Virus record (IMG/VR): IMGVR_UViG_3300027906_000055 | Span: 1-38,153 of that record | Length of the DNA stretch: 38,153 nt | DNA from: a virus | Direction: 5' to 3' (one strand) | Shown: positions 1-7,692 of the stretch, piece by piece | How positions within the stretch are numbered: position 1 is the stretch's first letter | How the letters are laid out: each line of letters begins with the position of its first letter | The notes under the pieces: model-generated | Database searches by the model: none | What the model saw: only the letters and a program-made list of their open reading frames with translations | What the model was told of the DNA's origin: nothing | Program-made: the position numbers and the translations under genes

Positions 1-3000
1 GGATCGGCAGGACCAGATTTTTTATCTACTATGAAAATTAGTGGTTATAGTACTAGTGCTGGTGGAGTAAATACTATTATGACTTTAAAAGGAAGTGGAA
101 ATGTAGGTATTAATAATACTAATCCTCAGTCTCAACTTGACGTAATTGGTAGAATAAGTTTAAATGACGGTAACAGTAATGTTTCTATTGGTGATCTTGC
201 TGGTTCTGCTGTTACAACAGGAGATAAAAGTGTTTTTGTTGGAGTAGAAAGCGGTCAAACAAATACTAGTGGTTATAAAAATACAGCATTAGGTTATCAA
301 GCTTTATCAAGTAATGCTGATGGTAGTGGTAATGTAGCTATTGGTTATAGAGCTTTATTAAGTATGGACCCAGCTGCTCCAACTTTAATGTATAATGTTG
401 CAGTAGGTTACGATGCTGGAGCGGTAGTGTCAACAGGTGCAAATAATGTATTAATAGGTGGACTTGCTGGAGACGCGATTACCACAGGTAGTCATAATAT
501 TGCAATAGGTAGAGAAGCTTTAACCTCAGAAATCGGTCACGGATATAACGTTGCTATTGGAGGTTATGCTTTACAAGATCAAGTTGCTGGTGTTGATGCG
601 TTTAATGTTGCTATTGGTTATCAAGCTGGTACACAAGTTTTAACAGGTATTAAAAACAGCTTATTAGGAGGTCTTGCTGGTGATGCACTTACTACAGGAA
701 GTAACAATGTAGCTATAGGTTATGAAGCTCTTACTACTGAAGATACAGGTTCAAGAAATATTGCTATTGGACAATCTGCTTTAGGAAGTTTAAATTATGA
801 TGGTAATGGTTACAATACTGCTATCGGACACAACGCGGGTGTAGCTATGACAACAGGTGTAGAAAATACCTTAATAGGGGGTCTCGCAGGAGACGCGTTA
901 ACTATTGGTAAACATAATGTAGCTATTGGTTACGACTCTTTAAGCTCGGCAGATGCAGGAGATTTTAGTGTAGCTATAGGACATTCAGCTTTAAGAGAAC
1001 AAAATGGAGCTTCAGCAGGTTATAATTTTTATAACACCGCTGTTGGTTATCAAGCTGGTAAATCTGTTACAACAGGTACAGCAAATACAATAATTGGAGC
1101 TAATGCTGGAGATGCGTTAACGACAGGATCTGATAACGTTGCTATAGGATATTTAGCTCTTAGTACAGAAGACGGAAATGGAAGAAATGTTGCTATCGGT
1201 AAAGGTACTTTACAAAGTCAAAATGCTGGAGCTGAAGCTTATAACGTAGCTATTGGATATAATACTGGTTTAGACATATCAACAGGTGTTGAAAACGTAT
1301 TAATAGGTGGTAATGCAGGCGTTTCAGCTACTACAGGTAGTTATAATGCAGTGCTAGGTACTTCTGCTTTAGGAGCTAACACTAAATCAAATGCTAACGT
1401 AGCAATAGGTAATAGCGCGTTAGCTACTCATAATCTTACTACATCAACAGCTGGGTATAACGTAGCGGTTGGATTCAACGCGGGGCTTTCTGTTACAACA
1501 GGTGTAAGAAACACATTAGTTGGTGGTTTAGCTGGTGATTCTTTAGCGGGTGCGTCTTATAACACTGCTTTAGGTATGTTTGCTTTAAGTAGTGAAACTG
1601 GAGGTGGTCAAAACACAGCGATTGGATATGGTGCTTTAGAAATAACAAATCTTAATACTAATGGTAATAATACAGCTTTAGGTTATGTAGCTGGACAACT
1701 AGTTCAAAGTACAGGAAATACATTATTAGGTGCTTTTGCTGGAGACGCTGCTATGACAGGTGTAGAAAATACATATGTTGGATACATTTCGGGTTCCGCT
1801 AATACATCAGGTGATAGAAACACCGCAACAGGTGGTTATGCTTTAGCGAGTAATGCTGATGGTGCTAGAAACGTAGCTATTGGACACGCTGCTTTACAAA
1901 GTAATGTAGACGGATCTTATTCTGTAGCTGTTGGTTATGCTGCATTAAATTCACAAGATCCTGCGGCAGCTAGTAATATGTACAACGTTGCTGTAGGACA
2001 TAACGCGGGTGCAGGAGTTACTACAGGTATACAAAACACTATTATAGGTGGTGCAGCGGGCGATGCTCTTGCTGCGGGAGATTATAATATTGCTATAGGA
2101 CACACAGCTCTTAGCTCGGAAGTAGATGGAAATAAAAGTGTTGCAATAGGTCATCAAGCTTTAATAAACCAAAATATCGGTGCTGATTCGTTTAATACAG
2201 CAGTAGGACATAACGTAGGAGCAGGTATTACAACAGGTGTACAAAATACATTAATAGGAGGTTTATCAGGAGATGCATTAACTACAGGTGAGAAAAATTG
2301 TACTCTGGGATATGGAACTCTTAGCGCAGCAACAACTAGTAAAGAATGTATAGCTATTGGTATAGGCGCAATGTCAAGTAGTAATGATGTTAGAGCAAGT
2401 ATAGCTATAGGTTTTGATGCTTTAAAAGTTTCTGATCCTGGAAGTGGAAGTTTAACATACTTGCAAAATGTTGCTGTTGGTTTTTATGCACTAAGATCAT
2501 CGACTACAGCTGCGGCTAATACAGCTATAGGAGATTATGCTGGAGACGAAGTAACAACAGGTGGTTCTAGTGTTTACGTTGGATATGGAGCAGGGAATGC
2601 AGTGGATACTGGAGCTGGAAATGTAATGATTGGTTATAATGCAGGTGATACAATTACAGGCGGTGGACAAAATACTATAATTGGATACGGTGCTGATTCT
2701 ACTGCGCCTAACGGAAGCAACATGACAGTTATAGGAAATGGTGCTTCTGGAGTTTATGGTAGTAATAGTATAACATTAGGAAATAGTAGTATAGCAGCTA
2801 TTCAATGTCAGATTCAAACAATAACTGCTTTATCAGACGAAAGAGATAAAAAGAATATTGTAGATTCTACATATGGTTTAGATTTTATAAACAATTTAAA
2901 ACCTGTAACATTTGAATGGGATCATAGAGTTGAAAAAAGAATTGAAAAAGATTTAGAAGGTAATACACAAGAAGTTGAGTTTTATAGCGCAAATAAGGGT

Positions 3001-3177
3001 AAAAAAGATCTAGGGTTTATTGCTCAAGATTTAAAAGAATTAGATGATGATTATACTCAATTAGTAAACGAAACAGATCCAGATAAATTAGGAGCATCAT
3101 ATGGTAGATTAATACCTATCATGGCAAAAGCAATACAAGAGCTTTCTGCTAAAGTAAAAGAATTAGAAAATAAATAA
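1..3177 (+). CDS. Tail fibre with YadA-like repeats and C-terminal S74 self-cleaving chaperone (5' partial)
   Basis: Probable receptor-binding tail fibre. The frame is open from base 1; the first ATG is at base 31, but ten open codons precede it and the start of the protein reads like a mid-fibre segment, so the gene almost certainly begins outside the window. About 900 residues consist of short turns of the type NVAIGYxAL and NTLIGGLAGDALTTG, which resemble the left-handed beta-roll of trimeric YadA-type heads. Counting from the ATG at 31, the C-terminal ~113 residues form a peptidase S74 intramolecular chaperone: SDERDKKNI starts at S935, GFIAQDL is at 995-1001, and a final helix contains IPIMAKAIQEL. 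In this family the chaperone trimerises the fibre and cuts itself off, by analogy between S935 and D936. The S74 call is strong; the fibre role is inferred from the architecture. Confidence 0.9.
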   Translation, partial: GSAGPDFLSTMKISGYSTSAGGVNTIMTLKGSGNVGINNTNPQSQLDVIGRISLNDGNSNVSIGDLAGSAVTTGDKSVFVGVESGQTNTSGYKNTALGYQALSSNADGSGNVAIGYRALLSMDPAAPTLMYNVAVGYDAGAVVSTGANNVLIGGLAGDAITTGSHNIAIGREALTSEIGHGYNVAIGGYALQDQVAGVDAFNVAIGYQAGTQVLTGIKNSLLGGLAGDALTTGSNNVAIGYEALTTEDTGSRNIAIGQSALGSLNYDGNGYNTAIGHNAGVAMTTGVENTLIGGLAGDALTIGKHNVAIGYDSLSSADAGDFSVAIGHSALREQNGASAGYNFYNTAVGYQAGKSVTTGTANTIIGANAGDALTTGSDNVAIGYLALSTEDGNGRNVAIGKGTLQSQNAGAEAYNVAIGYNTGLDISTGVENVLIGGNAGVSATTGSYNAVLGTSALGANTKSNANVAIGNSALATHNLTTSTAGYNVAVGFNAGLSVTTGVRNTLVGGLAGDSLAGASYNTALGMFALSSETGGGQNTAIGYGALEITNLNTNGNNTALGYVAGQLVQSTGNTLLGAFAGDAAMTGVENTYVGYISGSANTSGDRNTATGGYALASNADGARNVAIGHAALQSNVDGSYSVAVGYAALNSQDPAAASNMYNVAVGHNAGAGVTTGIQNTIIGGAAGDALAAGDYNIAIGHTALSSEVDGNKSVAIGHQALINQNIGADSFNTAVGHNVGAGITTGVQNTLIGGLSGDALTTGEKNCTLGYGTLSAATTSKECIAIGIGAMSSSNDVRASIAIGFDALKVSDPGSGSLTYLQNVAVGFYALRSSTTAAANTAIGDYAGDEVTTGGSSVYVGYGAGNAVDTGAGNVMIGYNAGDTITGGGQNTIIGYGADSTAPNGSNMTVIGNGASGVYGSNSITLGNSSIAAIQCQIQTITALSDERDKKNIVDSTYGLDFINNLKPVTFEWDHRVEKRIEKDLEGNTQEVEFYSANKGKKDLGFIAQDLKELDDDYTQLVNETDPDKLGASYGRLIPIMAKAIQELSAKVKELENK
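181..2700 (+). repeat. Protein-level superrepeat of about 70 residues (about 210 bases) in the fibre gene
   Basis: Segments of the type LIGGLAGDALTTG recur near 451, 661, 871, 1090, 1300, 1517, 1721, 2041, 2251 and 2524. The usual spacing is 204-219 bases, with longer gaps of about 320 and 273 near the end. Each superrepeat holds several shorter NVAIGYxAL-like turns. Codons vary between copies, although short stretches such as ACAGGTGTAGAAAATAC recur exactly, for example near 853 and 1757. Confidence 0.85.
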
Positions 3178-3223
3178 AAAAATTCAACAGAAAGAAATTA
3201 AACAATAAAAAAAATAAACAATT

Positions 3224-4258
3224 ATGGAAAAAGGACATTATGGCCAATATAGTGGAAACGCTAGACACTCACATAAACATCACATGGTAAATTCATGGGA
3301 AGAAGAAGATGTGAAAAGAGGTAGAAGAGAAATGGCTGAAGGCCATAAAGGACACGCAGAAGCATTATTTGATGATGCTCATGGTAGTTATAACTGGGAT
3401 GGTCATAATTCTACTGGCGCTGAACACCATGGAATGAGTAGAAAATCAAGAAGCGAAAGACTTAGAGGTAGAGCTATGAAAAGATCTGAAAGAACTGGTG
3501 CGGAAAGAGGTGATTCATATGATTACGAAGACCCAAGAGTAATGAAGATGCTTCAAAAAGCTAGAAAACTAGATGAAAGAAGTGGTGCAGAATCCGCGAA
3601 GCAAGGTAGGGAAATGGGAATGACGATGACAAAACATATGACAGCAAAACCAAAACAAAAAAGTGAATATGCTGGTGAAGATGAAAGATCCAGAAGAGAT
3701 AAAGAATACGGTGGTGGTCCAAGAAGAATGACTGGTCATGGACAATCTAAAGGTGATCAATCAGCTACTCATACAGATTATGCTCATTATAAAGGTACAG
3801 ATAAAGGATATCATGGTCATACTGGTGCTTCTCATGGAGATCAATCAGCTACACATAGAGATTACATGATAGATCCAAGAACTCATAGTTCTCCACTTCA
3901 TAATACTGGTTGGTCAGGTTTTAATTATAATAAAGCATCTGCTGAATTAGATTATATGCCGATTGAACATGATATGCATAGAGGTATGTCTAGAGAATCA
4001 TCTGAATTAAAAGATATGCCAATAGTGGATATTGAAAAAGGTGATGCTAAAGGAGATAAAAAAGGTCCGTCTAGAATTGCTTCTCCATTAAACGCTAAAG
4101 GAGATAAATGTCCAGAGAGTGGATGTGTACAAGAAAAAGGTAATGGAAAATGGGGAGTAATTAGTGGTAAAACTGGTAAATGGTGGGATGCTAATTATGA
4201 ATCAAGAAGCTCTGCAGAAGCAGGATTAAGAGCTTATTTCGCAAACGGAGGAAACTAA
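3224..4258 (+). CDS. His/Lys/Gly-rich protein of unknown function with C-terminal Trp-rich domain
   Basis: Function unknown. The 344-aa protein is very hydrophilic, with many His, Lys, Arg, Gly, Asp and Glu, and looks largely disordered. Two copies of GDQSATH(T/R)DY lie about 30 residues apart, near bases 3751 and 3836. A pair AELDYMPI and SELKDMPI follows at about residues 240-265. The last ~60 residues look like a compact domain with two cysteines (KCPESGC), then WGVISGKTGKWW, then an Ala-rich end. SSPLHNTGW and ASPLNAKGD carry the S-P-L motif also seen in neighbouring genes. The start follows an A-rich 46-base gap after the fibre gene. Its place between fibre and small structural-type genes suggests a virion or assembly role, but the sequence does not show which. 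Confidence 0.8.
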   Translation: MEKGHYGQYSGNARHSHKHHMVNSWEEEDVKRGRREMAEGHKGHAEALFDDAHGSYNWDGHNSTGAEHHGMSRKSRSERLRGRAMKRSERTGAERGDSYDYEDPRVMKMLQKARKLDERSGAESAKQGREMGMTMTKHMTAKPKQKSEYAGEDERSRRDKEYGGGPRRMTGHGQSKGDQSATHTDYAHYKGTDKGYHGHTGASHGDQSATHRDYMIDPRTHSSPLHNTGWSGFNYNKASAELDYMPIEHDMHRGMSRESSELKDMPIVDIEKGDAKGDKKGPSRIASPLNAKGDKCPESGCVQEKGNGKWGVISGKTGKWWDANYESRSSAEAGLRAYFANGGN

Positions 4259-4263
4259 TTATT

Positions 4264-4683
4264 ATGTTAGATAAAATAAGAAGTAAATTTTTTAATAAAA
4301 ATTCATTTAATGTAGGTTTTAATAATAGATCTCCATTAAGTTATATAACTAGTACTGGACCTAGCGTTCCTTCTTCTAATGATCCTGGTTTAAAATCATT
4401 TGAACCTGGAGATTGGAAAGGAGCTTATGATACTTCAGATGCAGTAAGAGCAGAAACTCAAGCAGAAATTGCTAAAGGTGAAGGTGCTGGTGGTGCAATT
4501 TGGGGTGGAGCTAAAATGCTAGCTGGAGCACTAACAGGTGGTACATTAAAAGAGGGTTTCACAGATGGTAAGAGCGCTGGTACATTTGATGGTATAGAAA
4601 AAGCATTTGGTGGTGGTAAAAAAGAATCAACTACGGATGATGAGTTAGCAGAATACCAAAGATTAAAAGAAAAATTTGATTAA
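4264..4683 (+). CDS. Small Gly/Ala-rich hypothetical protein
   Basis: Unknown function, 139 aa, starting 5 bases after the upstream stop. The N-terminus is basic (MLDKIRSKFFNKN), followed by a Ser/Pro-rich stretch containing RSPLSYITS. The middle, about residues 75-105, is Gly/Ala-rich (GAGGAIWGGAKMLAGALTGG) and could be an amphipathic or membrane-interacting segment. The C-terminus is charged and probably helical (DDELAEYQRLKEKFD). It has no signal peptide and no catalytic motif. Tight spacing suggests co-expression with the 344-aa gene. It could be a minor virion protein; that is inference from position only. Confidence 0.75.
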   Translation: MLDKIRSKFFNKNSFNVGFNNRSPLSYITSTGPSVPSSNDPGLKSFEPGDWKGAYDTSDAVRAETQAEIAKGEGAGGAIWGGAKMLAGALTGGTLKEGFTDGKSAGTFDGIEKAFGGGKKESTTDDELAEYQRLKEKFD

Positions 4684-4753
4684 TAAAACAGTCATGGATC
4701 TGTATAAAACCAAAGAAAATATAAATAAACATTAACATTTAAAAACAAAAATC

Positions 4754-5185
4754 ATGGCAAATTGGATTAATTTCAACGTAGTTGGTGGTGTTACTACTGG
4801 ACAAGGTGGTACTCCAGCTCCTCAAATGGATGGAGATAATTTATTGTTAGCAGAGAGTATCGTAAGTGTATCAGTTGTAGCGACTGCTGCAGGAGCTCCA
4901 GATGATGGTGCTATCAAAGCAACATTAAGTCTTTCAACTGGTGGTGGACCAACTACAGCAACTATGTTAGTAGCTACGTCTGCTAGCGCGGGGGATGCAC
5001 CTAAGGATAAAGTACCAGCTTCAGCAGGTTACATAAACAAAGTAAAAACAGCGATCATCAGATCAATGACAGCAAATCCAGGTGGAGTAAAATCTAACTG
5101 TGTTTTACCTCAAGATCAAGCTGATAACACTGCTCCATACGATCCAGCACTTAAAGTGTACTGGAGAAGCTTTACAGTAGCTTAA
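4754..5185 (+). CDS. Small probable virion protein, function unknown
   Basis: A 143-aa protein rich in Ala, Gly, Ser, Thr and Val and predicted by eye to be mostly beta strand: alternating hydrophobic stretches such as SIVSVSVVATAAG and ATLSLSTGGG. The composition is like that of phage decoration or fibre-head proteins. It has one cysteine, no signal peptide, and a start (MANWINF) preceded by an A-rich leader without Shine-Dalgarno. Base composition is slightly richer in GC than its neighbours, as for the major capsid gene, which often goes with high expression. The structural role is inferred from composition and context. Confidence 0.75.
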   Translation: MANWINFNVVGGVTTGQGGTPAPQMDGDNLLLAESIVSVSVVATAAGAPDDGAIKATLSLSTGGGPTTATMLVATSASAGDAPKDKVPASAGYINKVKTAIIRSMTANPGGVKSNCVLPQDQADNTAPYDPALKVYWRSFTVA

Positions 5186-5187
5186 GT

Positions 5188-5343
5188 ATGAAACCTAAAG
5201 GATTAGGCGATTCTATCGCACAATTCACACAGAAAACAGGTATTAAGGCTGTGGTCAATAAAATGGCTAACAGCCTTAATAAACCCTGTGGTTGTCAAAA
5301 AAGACAAGATTATTTAAACAATAAATTTCCTTATAAACAATGA
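5188..5343 (+). CDS. 51-aa conserved-looking CxC microprotein
   Basis: A short gene: ATG at 5188, stop TGA at 5341-5343, overlapping the next start as ATGA. It starts 2 bases after the previous stop. The protein opens MKPKGLGDSIAQFTQKTGIK and ends in a CGCQKRQDYLN segment (C34 and C36) followed by KFPYK. A helix (GDSIAQFTQKTGIKAVV) followed by a CxC and an LNxxFPY end resembles small uncharacterised proteins I recall from other Bacteroidota phages. Two cysteines alone could hold a metal only as a dimer or with other ligands. Function unknown; the tight junctions on both sides support a real gene. Confidence 0.75.
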   Translation: MKPKGLGDSIAQFTQKTGIKAVVNKMANSLNKPCGCQKRQDYLNNKFPYKQ

Positions 5344-5684
5344 GAATCAATCTACAAAGAAAATTTACAATGAATTCTCCCCTAAAAATTGATAACACCC
5401 CTGTGTATCAAGTTGATTTAGGTGAAGGTGTATTAGGTAAAGGAAATAAAAATGGAACTATATTAGTTTCAGATAAAATAAAAGATCCTGAAGAAAGACA
5501 AAGTATTATAAATCATGAAGGTATACATATAGATCAAATTAAAAGAGGAGATCTAGACTATGATGATGAAGCTGTTTACTGGAAAGGAAAAAAATATTCT
5601 AGAGAAGACATGGACGAAGGAAATCCAAATCTACCTTGGGAACAAGAAGCATATAAAAAAACAGATCCATACGAAAAATATTAA
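5340..5684 (+). CDS. Mini zinc-metallopeptidase-like protein (HExxH)
   Basis: A 114-aa protein with a gluzincin-like core: HEGIH at residues 59-63 inside INHEGIHIDQIKRGDLDY, then WEQEAY at 100-105, where E103 could be the third zinc ligand. The order HExxH, spacer of about 40 residues, W-x-x-E-A-Y is what small minimal metallopeptidases look like. The ATG at 5340 overlaps the stop of the 51-aa gene; an in-frame ATG at 5370 (MNSPLKIDN) is an alternative start and would put the S-P-L motif at the very N-terminus. It has no signal peptide, so it probably acts in the cytoplasm or virion. Possible roles are processing virion proteins or host peptides; none is shown. Confidence 0.7.
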   Translation: MRINLQRKFTMNSPLKIDNTPVYQVDLGEGVLGKGNKNGTILVSDKIKDPEERQSIINHEGIHIDQIKRGDLDYDDEAVYWKGKKYSREDMDEGNPNLPWEQEAYKKTDPYEKY

Positions 5685-5685
5685 T

Positions 5686-6840
5686 ATGAAAACACCACTT
5701 TTAAATAAAAAATTTAATTTAAAAAATCAACTTATTAAAGATGAGTTTGCTAGGTTAAGAAATTTTAATTTAGACGAACGTTCTTCTGAACCATCACTGT
5801 CTGAAGGGTTTGCTAATAGAATAGCTACGGGAACAGATGAAAGTAGAGGTACTGAGTCAAAAGATAGAGCCTTCGGTGATTATAGCGATAGACTTGGTGA
5901 CTATAAATTTTATGGAGAACAAGATCAATACGGTACTTCTGTTGGAGATGTATCAGCTGATCCAAGAACTGGAGACTTAATGGTTAAAGGAGATTACTAC
6001 GCTAAAAGAGATTTTAATGTACCTTTTAATGAAGCAGGTGGAGGAAGTAATAAGAGAATGAGAAAAAAATATCCTCTTATGACAAGTTATTCTGATCCAA
6101 TGCCTGACGAAATAAACCCTATGTATATAAATCCACATAAAGGACTTGGGCGTGATTATGTTTCTCAGCAAATTAGAAATCGAGACGCTGGGGTTGATTA
6201 TGATCAAACTGCTATTGCAAGTTTTGGACAAGGAGATGGAACTCAGTATTACAGACCTGGACAAATGAATACTTTTGAAAGTACTATAGGAAGAGATCCA
6301 GCAAGATATAATTATAACTTGGGTGGTGCAGATTACCGTACAGGTCACGAACCTTCAGACGAAATGGACAAACAGGAAAAATTTGCAAGATATGCAGTTA
6401 ATGCTAGAGATACAGCTAATCAAGCTGTACAAAACGCTATTGATTCAGGAAATTTTGACGAAGCTCAAAATATATTAAATTCAGGTTTTAATACAATTGC
6501 TGATGACCTTGGTGATTACCAAAACCCAAACAAAGCTTGGAGAGGAGTTAGGTATGCTAGTCAAACAAGGGGTGGTGAAGAAGGAGGTCCTAGAATGGGT
6601 GAAAGACCAATTTTATCTCACCCAGGTGTATTTTATGGTTCTAGAGTTAAAGATAATTTAGAGTATAGAAGAGATGCTTCTGCGGATAAATATAACAAGG
6701 AATATCTACCTACTAGATCAGAAGAAGTAGATAGAGAAGCTTATAAAAGACTACAAGCACAAAGATTCAGAAACATAGGTAATAGAGTTAGAAGTAATGC
6801 AGATGCAAGAACTGGAGATGTAAATTATGGCGGACAATAA
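5686..6840 (+). CDS. Hydrophilic protein of unknown function, probably virion-associated
   Basis: I place the start at the ATG at 5686 (MKTPLLNKKFNLKN), one base after the previous stop. The frame is open back to 5560, but the extra codons overlap the HExxH gene and are atypical. This gives 384 aa. The protein is rich in Asp, Arg, Tyr, Gly and Asn and has many charged, tyrosine-containing stretches (GDYSDRLGDYKFYGEQDQYG). A helical part near residues 235-275 (KFARYAVNARDTANQAVQNA) is the only compact-looking region. It has no membrane segment or catalytic motif. The end overlaps the holin start by 14 bases, implying translational coupling. I do not recognise the family. Confidence 0.75.
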   Translation: MKTPLLNKKFNLKNQLIKDEFARLRNFNLDERSSEPSLSEGFANRIATGTDESRGTESKDRAFGDYSDRLGDYKFYGEQDQYGTSVGDVSADPRTGDLMVKGDYYAKRDFNVPFNEAGGGSNKRMRKKYPLMTSYSDPMPDEINPMYINPHKGLGRDYVSQQIRNRDAGVDYDQTAIASFGQGDGTQYYRPGQMNTFESTIGRDPARYNYNLGGADYRTGHEPSDEMDKQEKFARYAVNARDTANQAVQNAIDSGNFDEAQNILNSGFNTIADDLGDYQNPNKAWRGVRYASQTRGGEEGGPRMGERPILSHPGVFYGSRVKDNLEYRRDASADKYNKEYLPTRSEEVDREAYKRLQAQRFRNIGNRVRSNADARTGDVNYGGQ

Positions 6841-7285
6841 AAAATTTAAAGACTCTACAGTTGGAAAATTATTATTTGGTGCTGCATCAATAATAAACCC
6901 TACACTTGGTAGTGTGCTACAAGGCGTAACATCGCCTAAAGAAGCTATTGCTGCAATTGCAAAATCAGATGTTTCTTTAGATGATAAAATAAAATTACAA
7001 CAATTAATACACGAACAACAGAATAAAGAAATAGAAGCTATTACTTCCAGATGGAATGCAGATTCTATGTCTGATTCTTGGATGTCTAAAAATGTACGTC
7101 CACTAGTTCTTGTATGGTGTATTGTTGTATTTTCTTTTGCAGGTATATTAGATAGTGTAGAAAGTATACCCTTTCATATAAATAGCACATGGAATGATAC
7201 TTTTGAGAAAGTTATGATGGCTGTTGTATTAGCTTATTTTGGAGGACGCTCAGGTGAAAAGGTAACAAGTATATTCAAAAAGTAA
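6827..7285 (+). CDS. Holin, similar to the three-TM gene-transfer-agent type
   Basis: A 152-aa membrane protein likely to permeabilise the inner membrane at lysis. Residues 74-95 (SRWNADSMSDSWMSKNVRPL) match the conserved pre-membrane segment of the GTA-type holin family, with its W-x-A-D-x-x-S-D-x-W-x-S-K-x-x-R-P pattern. Two clear hydrophobic segments follow at about 92-109 and 126-140, ending in GGRSGEK. A weaker hydrophobic stretch at about 13-33 could be amphipathic. The start lies within the last 14 bases of the upstream gene. No endolysin is recognisable next to it, so the other lysis genes are probably outside the window or unfamiliar in sequence. Confidence 0.8.
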   Translation: MADNKKFKDSTVGKLLFGAASIINPTLGSVLQGVTSPKEAIAAIAKSDVSLDDKIKLQQLIHEQQNKEIEAITSRWNADSMSDSWMSKNVRPLVLVWCIVVFSFAGILDSVESIPFHINSTWNDTFEKVMMAVVLAYFGGRSGEKVTSIFKK

Positions 7286-7340
7286 AGATCACTAAAAATC
7301 GGTGATTATACCTTAGAACACTTAAATTAAATTAAATATT

Positions 7341-7691
7341 ATGAAAAAATTATTAATAAGCATTTTTATGCTTGTGAGCGTTTTAACTTATGCTCAAGAA
7401 GTTCCTGGACTAGAAGGTTTATGGAAAAGTAAAAACTCAACTTACTACGTTGCTATTTTATGGGATGGTGATAAATACACTTTCAGTAATTTTTCTTTTT
7501 ATGTAGGTAAAACTGCAAAAGAAATAATTTATGAAAAAGGTAAAGACTATGTTATAACTAATATATACACCGAAAGAAACAAACACAGTGTTAATATTAA
7601 ATACACAGTTGTAGATAGTGAAACATTATTATGTGAATTCACAGGATCTAGTGATAATGTAAGTAAATATAAACGAATAAAATTAAATTAA
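7341..7691 (+). CDS. Secreted small protein with Bacteroidota-type signal peptide
   Basis: A 116-aa protein with a clear Sec signal peptide: MKKLL, hydrophobic core to about residue 16, predicted cut TYA/QE after residue 18, leaving Gln first. The mature ~98 residues alternate hydrophobic and polar residues (YYVAILWDGDKYTFSNFSFYV), suggesting a small beta-sheet domain; it has one cysteine. Function unknown. It lies 55 bases after the holin, so a role in lysis or in changing the infected cell's envelope is possible, but no spanin or muralytic motif is visible. It could also be a superinfection-exclusion factor. Two further secreted proteins occur at 37508 and 37733. Confidence 0.8.
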   Translation: MKKLLISIFMLVSVLTYAQEVPGLEGLWKSKNSTYYVAILWDGDKYTFSNFSFYVGKTAKEIIYEKGKDYVITNIYTERNKHSVNIKYTVVDSETLLCEFTGSSDNVSKYKRIKLN

Positions 7692-7692
7692 A

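Noticed and set aside
1951-2157. 68-aa reverse ORF with many Ser, Tyr and Cys
   Set aside because: Antisense shadow of the fibre repeats; its repetitive composition mirrors the sense codons and no independent gene signal exists.
4694-4735. 13-codon ORF in the gap before the 143-aa gene
   Set aside because: Too short and without distinctive features; the gap is better read as an A-rich leader.
5560-5685. Upstream extension of the 384-aa gene to the ATG at 5560
   Set aside because: It would overlap 125 bases of the HExxH gene; the extra 42 codons are Lys/Ile-rich out-of-frame sequence, while the ATG at 5686 is one base after the upstream stop.
5977-6348. 123-aa reverse ORF
   Set aside because: Lies wholly inside the 384-aa gene on the opposite strand; Ile/Ser-rich low-quality composition and no partner genes on that strand.
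7288-7306. Hairpin ATCAC...GTGAT after the holin gene
   Set aside because: Only about five pairs, A-rich loop and no T-run, so it is not convincing as a terminator.
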